Shown here: positions 26,289 to 32,080 of the stretch, piece after piece
How positions within the stretch are numbered: the stretch's first letter is position 1
Layout: each line of letters opens with the position of its first letter
Assembly: GCA_025965315.1 (NCBI GenBank)
Contig: JAOPXD010000033.1
Location: 1-32,080, forward strand
Direction of reading: 5' to 3'
Length of the DNA stretch: 32,080 nt
Source of the DNA: Marmoricola sp.
GTDB lineage: Bacteria; Actinomycetota; Actinomycetes; Propionibacteriales; Nocardioidaceae
Notes under the pieces: model-generated
Databases searched by the model: none
Told to the model about the DNA's origin: nothing
Seen by the model: the letters and a program-made list of their open reading frames with translations, nothing else
Made by a program: the position numbers and the translations under genes

Positions 26289-28285
26289 TACACCTGGACG
26301 CGATCCGCGACCGCCTGCGCGACCCTGGCGATGGCTTCGTCGATCGGCACGCCGTTGTCCTGGCGACCGTCGCGGTAGCGGAACGAGACAGCCCCGGCAT
26401 CGACGTCGTCAGCGCCGGCGATCATCATGAACGGCACCTTCTGCAGCTGCGCGTTGCGGATCTTCTTCTGCATCCGGTCGTCCGAGTCGTCGACCTCGAC
26501 CCGCAGGCCCGCGGCCTTCATCTTCTTGGCCACGTCGTACAGGTAGTCCGCGAAGGTGTCGGCGACCGGGATCGCCTGCACCTGGACCGGCGCCAACCAC
26601 GGCGGGAACGCACCGGCGTAGTGCTCGACCAGGACGCCGAAGAACCGCTCCAGGGACCCGAACTTGGCCGAGTGGATCATCACCGGCTGGTGCTTGGCCC
26701 CGTCGGCGCCGTTGTACTCGAGCTCGAAGCGCGCGGGCTGGTTGAAGTCGTACTGGATCGTCGACATCTGCCAGGTACGGCCGATCGCGTCGCGGCACTG
26801 GACCGAGACCTTCGGGCCGTAGAACGCCGCCCCGCCCGGGTCCGGGACCAGCTCGAGACCGGACTCGATGCAGACGTCCTCGAGCACCTTGGTCGCGATG
26901 GCCCAGTCCTCGTCGGAGCCGACGAACTTGTCGGGCTTGGAGTCGTCGCGGGTGGAGAGCTCGAGGTAGAAGTCGTCGAGGCCGAAGTCCTGGAGCAGGC
27001 CGAGCACGAAGTTCAGCAGGTGCTTGATCTCGCCGGGAGCCTGCTCGGCGGTGACGTAGGAGTGCGAGTCGTCCTGGGTCATCCCGCGTACCCGGGTCAG
27101 GCCGTGCACCACCCCGGACTTCTCGTAGCGGTACACCGATCCGAACTCGAAGAACCGCAGCGGGAGCTCGCGGTAGGAACGCCCGCGAGACTTGTAGATG
27201 AGGTTGTGCATCGGGCAGTTCATCGGCTTGACCATGTAGTTCGAGCCTTCGAACTCCATCGGCGGGAACATCGTGTCCGCGTAGTAAGGCAGGTGGCCCG
27301 AGGTGTAGAAGAGCTGGTCCTTGGTGATGTGCGGGGTGCCGACGTAGTCGAAGCCTTCCTCGATGTGCCGGGTCCGTACGTAGTCCTCCATCACCCGCTT
27401 CAGGACGCCGCCCTTGGGGTGGAAGACCGCGAGGCCGGATCCGATCTCGTCGGGGAAGCTGAACAGGTCCAGCTCACGGCCGAGCTTGCGGTGGTCGCGG
27501 CGCTCCGCCTCGTCGATCCGGTGCAGGTGCTCGTCGAGCGCTTCCTTGGTCTCCCACGCGGTGCCGTAGATCCGTTGGAGCTGCTTGTTCTTCTCGTCCC
27601 CGCGCCAGTACGCCGACGCGGACCGCATCAGCTTGAAGGCAGGGATCCGCTTGGTGGTCGGCAGGTGCGGACCGCGGCACAGGTCCTTCCAGGCGATCTC
27701 GCCGTTGCGGTCGAGGTTGTCGTAGATGGTCAGCTCGCCGGCGCCCACCTCGGCGCTCGCGCCCTCGGCGATCTCGTCGGTCGAGCCTGTCGAGACCCCG
27801 CCCTTGAGCCCGATCAGCTCGAGCTTGTAGGGCTCGTCGGCGAGCTCGGTACGGGCGTCGTCGTCGGTGGTGACCCGTCGCGAGAACTTCTGGTTCTCCT
27901 TGACGATCTTGCGCATCCGGGACTCGATCTTCTCCAGATCGGCCGGTACGAACGGCACCTCGACGTCGAAGTCGTAGTAGAAGCCGTTCTCGATCGGCGG
28001 TCCGATCCCGAGCTTGGCGTCCGGGTACAGGTCCTGGACGGCCTGGGCCATCACGTGCGCGGTCGAGTGCCGCAGGATGTCGCGGCCGTCCTTGCTGTCG
28101 ATCAGGACGCCCTCGACCTCGTCGCCCGCGGTGAGCTCGTAGGCGAGATCCTTCAACGCACCATCCACGCGAGCCGCGATGACCTCGGGCGCCTCGGTGA
28201 AGAGCTCCCAGGCACGCGTGCCCGTGGTCACCGTCTGCTCGGCCTTTCCGGCTGAACTGATCACGGTGACGAGTACGTCGGACAC
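26288..28285 (-). CDS. thrS: Threonyl-tRNA synthetase
   Basis: Charges tRNA-Thr and edits mischarged serine. The 665-residue product starts with GTG ([17 protein letters not shown]), preceded by GAGGGAG six bases upstream. Domains in order: N-terminal TGS-like, the editing domain with [16 protein letters not shown] (HxxxH), the class II catalytic core ([44 protein letters not shown]), and the C-terminal anticodon-binding domain ending at [15 protein letters not shown]. Codons upstream of 28285 in the same frame are discounted. The short leader leaves no room for a T-box riboswitch. Confidence 0.97.
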   Translation of the reverse strand: MSDVLVTVISSAGKAEQTVTTGTRAWELFTEAPEVIAARVDGALKDLAYELTAGDEVEGVLIDSKDGRDILRHSTAHVMAQAVQDLYPDAKLGIGPPIENGFYYDFDVEVPFVPADLEKIESRMRKIVKENQKFSRRVTTDDDARTELADEPYKLELIGLKGGVSTGSTDEIAEGASAEVGAGELTIYDNLDRNGEIAWKDLCRGPHLPTTKRIPAFKLMRSASAYWRGDEKNKQLQRIYGTAWETKEALDEHLHRIDEAERRDHRKLGRELDLFSFPDEIGSGLAVFHPKGGVLKRVMEDYVRTRHIEEGFDYVGTPHITKDQLFYTSGHLPYYADTMFPPMEFEGSNYMVKPMNCPMHNLIYKSRGRSYRELPLRFFEFGSVYRYEKSGVVHGLTRVRGMTQDDSHSYVTAEQAPGEIKHLLNFVLGLLQDFGLDDFYLELSTRDDSKPDKFVGSDEDWAIATKVLEDVCIESGLELVPDPGGAAFYGPKVSVQCRDAIGRTWQMSTIQYDFNQPARFELEYNGADGAKHQPVMIHSAKFGSLERFFGVLVEHYAGAFPPWLAPVQVQAIPVADTFADYLYDVAKKMKAAGLRVEVDDSDDRMQKKIRNAQLQKVPFMMIAGADDVDAGAVSFRYRDGRQDNGVPIDEAIARVAQAVADRVQV

Positions 28286-28318
28286 GGGTGCTCCCTCGAG
28301 TGGTGGATGTGCTCGATG

Positions 28319-28324
28319 ATCGTA
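28319..28324 (-). promoter_or_regulatory. Candidate -10 element for thrS
   Basis: TACGAT on the minus strand lies 33 bases before the thrS GTG and would give a short leader containing the GAGGGAG ribosome site. TTCAAC about 19 bases further upstream is a weak -35 candidate. Confidence 0.4.
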
Positions 28325-28361
28325 TCGACGCACACGCCGCCGAGTTGAACGGGTTTCCGAC

Positions 28362-28841
28362 TCAGTGCGTCGGCAGAACGCAGGCCGCGTCCAGCCCGTA
28401 GATCCGGTTCAGCCGCCCGAAGCCCATCCAGGAGCCGATGCACATGCTCAGCTCGACGGTCTCGGCCTGGGTGTAGTGCTCGAACATCCGGTCCCAGAAC
28501 GCGTCGTCGATCGCGTGGTGGTCGGTCGCGTAGAGCAACGCGAACTCGGCGGCCAGCCGGGTGCGGTCGTCGAACAGCTCGGTGGTCCTCCAGTCCGAGA
28601 CGGCTGCCGCGAACTCCTCCTCGACCTTCACGCCGTCGCGCTCGGTACGCCAGTCCAGGCAGAACAGGCAGCCGTTGACCTGGGCGATCGTGAGCCGCGC
28701 CGCCTCGAACTCGCGCAGGCCGAGCGTGCTGTGCTCGTAGACCGCCATCGCGAACATCGACGCGGCGATCCCGATGCCCGGGACCATCTCGCCCCAGACG
28801 TAGTTGATCGGGTCCTTGCCCTCGGGGATGTCGATCCTCAT
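28362..28841 (-). CDS. Carboxymuconolactone decarboxylase/AhpD-like protein
   Basis: A 159-residue helical protein with the AhpD-like redox motif C58-L-F-C61 in [15 protein letters not shown], preceded by the usual helix and followed by a conserved [11 protein letters not shown] region. AhpD-like members are alkylhydroperoxidases; other members are decarboxylases. The CxxC favours a thiol redox role. The ATG at 28841 has GAGGAG six bases upstream and avoids overlap with the previous gene. Only ten bases separate it from the DapB-fold gene, so the two form an operon. Substrate unknown. Confidence 0.82.
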   Translation of the reverse strand: MRIDIPEGKDPINYVWGEMVPGIGIAASMFAMAVYEHSTLGLREFEAARLTIAQVNGCLFCLDWRTERDGVKVEEEFAAAVSDWRTTELFDDRTRLAAEFALLYATDHHAIDDAFWDRMFEHYTQAETVELSMCIGSWMGFGRLNRIYGLDAACVLPTH

Positions 28842-28851
28842 CGCGTGCTCC

Positions 28852-29931
28852 TCATCGGTCGAGCCTTCCAAGCTTTCCGGCCGCGGGTCGCAGCGGGATG
28901 TCCAGGGCGTCGTACAGGCCGGGGTCGGCAGCGACGAGCCAGTCGATCGCTCCGACGAGCCGGCCGACCGCCGTGGCGTTGCCGCCGTCGGCGCGGTTCC
29001 CCTCCTCGTCGGTGGCCTCCACGCTGACCTCGATCCGCGGGTTCCCCTCGATGATCACCCGGTGGGCACCGTCGCCCGAGGGTGGCACCGGCCAGTCGGG
29101 CGCGCACGAGGGGTGAATCCGGGTGATGTGCTCCACGACGATCCGCGGATCGCCGTCGACGATGCCCTGGACCTCGAAGCGGATGGCGCCCTGGGTCCCT
29201 GCCTCGAAGGCGCCCATCGCCTCGGTGTCGACGCGTGTCTCCAGCGGTCGCCGCTCGACGATCTCCCGGATCTCGTCGAGCTCGACCTCGAGGGCGCGGG
29301 CCATCATCCGGACCTGTCCGCCCCAGACCATCGTCGGGACCGACGGCGAGATCATCGGGGCGTCGTAGTCCATCGGTTGGCCCATCCCGATCAGGAACCG
29401 GACCGAGTCCTCCTGGGCGTACGTCGTGTAGTCGAAGATCTCCTGGCACCGGATCGCGTCGATCTCAGTCCCGAGACCGCTGATCAGCAGAGGCAGCACG
29501 TCGTTGCCCCAGCCGGGGTCGACCCCGGAGGCGAACAGCGAGCCACCACCCTCGGCAACGGCAGCGCGGACCGGGTCGGCGACCTCAGCCGGCGCGTTGC
29601 TGTGGTCGTAGAGCGCGTACAACGCCGGCGTCACCACGACGGCCCCGGCACGGATGGCCCGGACGACGTCCGCCAACGCGGCATCGGGGCGAATGTCTCC
29701 GGAAGCGGCGTAGACGACCGCCTGCGGCCGGGTGGCGAGAACCGCAGCGATGTCGTCGGTGGCAGCCACGCCGAGCTCGTCCGACATCCCGGCCAGGTCA
29801 CCCGCGTCGCGCCCGACCTTCGCCGGGTCGTGCACGATCACCGCGGTCAGCTCGAGGGCCGGGTGCGCCGCAACTGCGCGGACAGCGAGCCGACCGACGT
29901 TGCCGGTCCCCCAGACCACGGTGGAGATCAT
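28852..29931 (-). CDS. DapB-fold NAD(P)-dependent dehydrogenase
   Basis: A 359-residue oxidoreductase with an N-terminal Rossmann fold (VVWGTGNVGRLAVRAVAAHP, GxGxxG at residues 8-13). It resembles dihydrodipicolinate-reductase-like proteins of actinobacteria and 2,4-diaminopentanoate dehydrogenases. It is not the lysine-pathway DapB, which is shorter and lacks regions such as LFASGVDPGWGNDVLPLL. It is in an operon with the AhpD-like gene. Upstream are a -10 element six bases before the ATG and a KstR-like palindrome, suggesting regulated catabolism of a lipid or sterol-like compound (inference). Confidence 0.78.
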   Translation of the reverse strand: MISTVVWGTGNVGRLAVRAVAAHPALELTAVIVHDPAKVGRDAGDLAGMSDELGVAATDDIAAVLATRPQAVVYAASGDIRPDAALADVVRAIRAGAVVVTPALYALYDHSNAPAEVADPVRAAVAEGGGSLFASGVDPGWGNDVLPLLISGLGTEIDAIRCQEIFDYTTYAQEDSVRFLIGMGQPMDYDAPMISPSVPTMVWGGQVRMMARALEVELDEIREIVERRPLETRVDTEAMGAFEAGTQGAIRFEVQGIVDGDPRIVVEHITRIHPSCAPDWPVPPSGDGAHRVIIEGNPRIEVSVEATDEEGNRADGGNATAVGRLVGAIDWLVAADPGLYDALDIPLRPAAGKLGRLDR

Positions 29932-29937
29932 GGGTCG

Positions 29938-29943
29938 ACGGTA
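29938..29943 (-). promoter_or_regulatory. Candidate -10 of a leaderless promoter (29931 gene)
   Basis: TACCGT on the minus strand, then CGACCC, then the ATG at 29931. No ribosome site is visible. The operator at 29953-29966 would cover the spacer and part of the -35 region. Confidence 0.45.
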
Positions 29944-29952
29944 ACGCGAAAC

Positions 29953-29966
29953 TGGAACGTGTTCTA
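29953..29966. promoter_or_regulatory. KstR-like TetR operator
   Basis: TGGAACGTGTTCTA fits the mycobacterial KstR consensus TnnAACnnGTTnnA at every fixed position, and the flanking C and G extend the palindrome. The two-base spacer between AAC and GTT excludes a LexA box (four bases). It lies 22 bases before the start of the DapB-fold gene. No TetR gene is adjacent, so the regulator must be encoded elsewhere. Confidence 0.55.
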
Positions 29967-30012
29967 GCCCCGTTGTCTGCGGCCAACCCCGCCTAATCGG
30001 CCGGGCCGCGCC

Positions 30013-30750
30013 TCAGTAGGTCATCCGGAACACCTTCGACGATGACGGCTTCGTGTAGTTGCCCCCGTCGAAGTGATACCTGAACTTGACCTTGTTCGAG
30101 CGCTTCGTCGTCTTCACGTAGAAGCCGCACCGCCCTCGGTCCGTCCCGCAGCTCACTGCCGTACGCCACTGCCCGGAGTGGTAGGTCTGGAGGCTGATGG
30201 AGACCCCGTCGATCCCGTGCCGCTTCTCGGTCAGGTCGCCCGTTGCCAGCCAACAGTGGGCGTTGCCCGCGCCGGGGCACCGTGCGTCCTGGCTGCGGTG
30301 GACCTTGACGCTCAGCGCCGTCGGTGTGGGTTTCAGAATCGTGTAGGTCAACGTCGTGGAGTAGTCGGCCGACACCGGGGTGGCCTGATTGACCGGCGTG
30401 CCGGTGTACGTGGCCGCCACCTGGTACACCCCGGTCTTGTCCTTCTTCGGGCAGAACGTGAGCTGCTCGAACCTGTGGTTGGCGGTGAGCACGAAATGGC
30501 GAACGTGGGTACCCGTCGGCGAGGCGACGTCGCCTTCGACCTGCCAGTCGGCGCCGTAACCGTTGTCGTCGAACTCGTAGTCCGCGGTCTGACACTCGCC
30601 AGCAGGTGATCCGATCAGATCCTGCATCAGCAGGATGCCACCCACGCCGTTCCGGTCCTTCGCGCTGGCGGGAGAGTTCGACAGCATCACGAGGGCGGCG
30701 ACGGCGAGCAGCAGTACGAGCGCGCGGTGGACCTGCGAGGGGACGACCAT
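30013..30750 (-). CDS. Secreted hypothetical protein, Ig-like C-terminus
   Basis: A predicted extracellular protein of 245 residues. The signal peptide (1-30) ends SPASA before KDRN, a good signal peptidase I site. The mature part has six cysteines (C53, C100, C158, C166, C201, C208), suggesting disulfides. Residues about 45-140 and 143-245 look like two beta-sandwich domains; the second ends FRYHFDGGNYTKPSSSKVF, resembling the end of the phosphoesterase Ig-like tail. ATG at 30750 has AAGGA seven bases upstream; an ATG at 30777 is possible. No known family recognised. Confidence 0.72.
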   Translation of the reverse strand: MVVPSQVHRALVLLLAVAALVMLSNSPASAKDRNGVGGILLMQDLIGSPAGECQTADYEFDDNGYGADWQVEGDVASPTGTHVRHFVLTANHRFEQLTFCPKKDKTGVYQVAATYTGTPVNQATPVSADYSTTLTYTILKPTPTALSVKVHRSQDARCPGAGNAHCWLATGDLTEKRHGIDGVSISLQTYHSGQWRTAVSCGTDRGRCGFYVKTTKRSNKVKFRYHFDGGNYTKPSSSKVFRMTY

Positions 30751-30872
30751 GCGCTCATCCTTACCTATTCTTGCCATGTGGCTCGGATGAACGGCAGTCG
30801 TTCCGCGCTGGTGCGAAGCCAGCCGCTGGGGTTGCTACGACCCCGGTGAGGCGGGTGCCGACTTCCGCTGAC
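30751..30872. other. Intergenic region with small hairpins
   Basis: This 122-base gap separates the STAS gene and the secreted-protein gene, both on the minus strand. It holds two small inverted repeats: GGGGT-(7)-ACCCC and GCTGG-(7)-CCAGC, about 30810-30845. They may weakly terminate the STAS transcript. No coding sequence is evident. Confidence 0.25.
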
Positions 30873-31259
30873 TCAGGAAACCGCACCCGGCGTGCTGGAA
30901 CGCCGGTCGACATCGTGGGTAGCTGCTTGGTCGACCGTGTCGTAGAGCCCGAACACCTTGTCGAGCTCGGTCAGGTGCAGCACCTTCCGGATGTTCGCAG
31001 GCGGGGCAACGAGGCGGACCCAGCCACCCCAGCCCGATGCCCGGCGACCCGCCCCGATGATCGTCCCCAGGGCCATCGAGTCCAGGAACGTCGTTCCGGA
31101 CAGGTCGAGCACGACCTGTGCGCGATCGGCGGAGATCGCGTCGGCGAACGCGGACCGCAGCAGGTCGGTCCCGGCGATGTCGAACTCGCCGATGGGCGCC
31201 ACGACCACCACGCCGTCCTGTTCGAAGTGCGTCACGGTCGGCCGGTCAAACATCTGCAT
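30873..31259 (-). CDS. STAS-domain anti-sigma factor antagonist
   Basis: A 128-residue SpoIIAA/RsbV-like protein. In this family the unphosphorylated form binds an anti-sigma factor kinase and frees a sigma factor. The core GEFDIAGTDLLRSAF and VVLDLSGTTFLDSMALGTI are typical, with the phosphorylatable serine S61 in FLDSMA. The ATG at 31259 has a strong ribosome site (AGGAGG). No partner kinase or sigma factor gene is in the window. The C-terminal ~15 residues are a short polar tail. Confidence 0.88.
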   Translation of the reverse strand: MQMFDRPTVTHFEQDGVVVVAPIGEFDIAGTDLLRSAFADAISADRAQVVLDLSGTTFLDSMALGTIIGAGRRASGWGGWVRLVAPPANIRKVLHLTELDKVFGLYDTVDQAATHDVDRRSSTPGAVS

Positions 31260-31485
31260 GATTCCCTCCTGGTCGTTGACGACATGTCGTTCGATGCAGC
31301 GGGCCCAGCGGATTGGTTCGTCCCTCGACGCTTCCTGAGGGAATCAACCCACCGGAATGCTCAGCAGAGTTGTAGAACACCGACAGGCCGCCTGACAAGT
31401 GTTCGGCGCATCACACGGGTGTGTCCTCAAGCCGTCGCCCGGGCGAGCTCGAGCAGCTCGCCGCGATCTGCCACCCGCATCGGCT
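31260..31485. other. Divergent intergenic region
   Basis: 226 bases between the STAS gene (minus) and the methyltransferase-like gene (plus). Apart from the STAS ribosome site and the palindrome at 31279-31290, nothing recognisable is present. The frame of the plus-strand gene is open from 31399, but the added residues look non-coding. Confidence 0.4.
31279..31290. promoter_or_regulatory. 12-bp perfect palindrome upstream of the STAS gene
   Basis: ACGACATGTCGT is a perfect 12-bp palindrome lying 20 bases upstream of the STAS start codon. It is close enough to be an operator in the leader, but could also be chance. No matching regulator is identified. Confidence 0.3.
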
Positions 31486-32079
31486 GTGGCTGGGGTGAAG
31501 CCGTACTTCGAGTCCCATCCGGCTGCTGTCTGGGTCGTGGGGATCGTCCTCGGCGTCACCGCCTTGATCGAGCTGACCGGCACCTTCCGCAGTCGGGCCG
31601 GCGCCGCGAACAGGGATCGCGGAAGCGGCATCCTCCTCCGGTTGATCATGATCCCGGCGATCGCGCTGCTGGCGCTCTCCCCCAAGTTCGCGCACGCCGC
31701 CGAGATCCACCCACCACTGGCGAGCCTGATCGTCGGGATCCTCGTCGTCGTCTCCGGCGAGGCACTGCGGATCTGGTCGCGGGTCACCCTGGGTCGCTAC
31801 TTCACGTACGCCGTCCAGACCAGCGCGGACCAGGCGGTCATCCAGACCGGCCCGTACCGGGTCCTGCGGCACCCGTCGTACGCCGGGATCCTGCTGATCG
31901 TGATCGGCTTCGGCGGCATCTGGGGCAACTGGCTCGGACTGGCGCTCGGCGCCGTGCTGACGTTCGTCGGGCTGCGCTACCGCATCCAGGTCGAGGAGTC
32001 AGCTCTGGCCGCTGATCTGGGGGGCGCGTACAGCGAGTACGCCCGGACCCACAAGCGTCTGATCCCCGCGGTCTGGTAG
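31486..32079 (+). CDS. Isoprenylcysteine carboxyl methyltransferase-family membrane protein
   Basis: A membrane protein of 197 residues with about five hydrophobic segments. It carries the family C-terminal signature TGPYRVLRHPSYAGILL followed by RIQVEESALAADLGGAYSEYARTHKRLIPAVW, which in ICMT/PEMT-like enzymes binds S-adenosylmethionine and forms the active site. Bacterial members methylate unknown lipids or small molecules; prenylated protein targets are not expected. The start is uncertain: GTG at 31486 or 31495 are both plausible and no good ribosome site is seen. It ends one base before the window edge. Confidence 0.82.
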   Translation: MAGVKPYFESHPAAVWVVGIVLGVTALIELTGTFRSRAGAANRDRGSGILLRLIMIPAIALLALSPKFAHAAEIHPPLASLIVGILVVVSGEALRIWSRVTLGRYFTYAVQTSADQAVIQTGPYRVLRHPSYAGILLIVIGFGGIWGNWLGLALGAVLTFVGLRYRIQVEESALAADLGGAYSEYARTHKRLIPAVW

Positions 32080-32080
32080 C

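Noticed and set aside
26222-28255. Plus-strand open frame of 677 codons
   Set aside because: It lies opposite thrS and the start of the HIT gene, both of which have clear family motifs. The translation is rich in Val, Asp, Leu, Gly and Arg, typical of an antisense frame in GC-rich DNA.
28286-28361. T-box riboswitch upstream of thrS
   Set aside because: The gap is only 76 bases and a plausible -10 lies within it, which leaves no room for a T-box leader; no T-box consensus was seen.
29953-29966. LexA box
   Set aside because: GAAC and GTTC arms are present, but the spacer is two bases rather than four, which fits a KstR-like TetR site instead.
30606-32015. Plus-strand open frame of 469 codons
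   Set aside because: It crosses the STAS gene on the other strand and the methyltransferase-like gene in another frame; its translation lacks any domain pattern.

Overview
This is a GC-rich actinobacterial chromosome segment. Gene content and order suggest the order Propionibacteriales (Nocardioides-like); that placement is inferred from general resemblance only. No rRNA, tRNA, CRISPR array or insertion sequence was seen. Almost every base is coding, and no gene-free stretch exceeds 300 bases.

The backbone is the conserved minus-strand housekeeping run also known from Mycobacterium. Reading right to left it is thrS, a HIT-family gene, pgsA, pdxS, pdxT, yebC, ruvC-ruvA-ruvB, yajC-secD-secF, apt, rsh (relA/spoT), a metallo-beta-lactamase-fold hydrolase, hisS and aspS (cut by the left edge). 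Genes within sub-operons are tightly coupled, often by the 4-base overlap GTGA. A LexA-type box lies just upstream of ruvC. Several genes (rsh, pdxT, pdxS, the 25102 gene, the 28852 gene) have a TANNNT -10 element 6-7 bases before the start codon, as expected for leaderless mRNAs.

The backbone is interrupted. A plus-strand DUF349 gene sits between rsh and the hydrolase. A plus-strand unknown gene sits between pgsA and the HIT gene. A block of about 9 kb (14270-23399) separates pdxT from pdxS, which cooperate in making pyridoxal phosphate. This block holds (a) a plus-strand operon for three exported proteins: EfeO-like iron-binding protein, EfeB-like DyP heme peroxidase, and a large phospholipase C/acid-phosphatase-family phosphoesterase with C-terminal Ig-like domains; no efeU permease is present. 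It also holds (b) a minus-strand operon: AurF-like diiron oxygenase, FprB-like ferredoxin/ferredoxin-NADP reductase, and a TetR regulator. A near-perfect palindrome fills the -35/-10 spacer of the promoter of operon (b), a likely site for its own TetR protein. A 14-bp perfect hairpin separates the convergent ends of (a) and (b).

The right end (28362-32079) is accessory: a carboxymuconolactone-decarboxylase-like protein with a DapB-fold dehydrogenase behind a KstR-like operator, a secreted six-cysteine protein, a STAS-domain anti-sigma-factor antagonist, and an isoprenylcysteine-methyltransferase-like membrane protein. The strongest candidates for undescribed biology are the regulated diiron oxygenase cassette and the efeU-less efeO-efeB-phosphoesterase operon.
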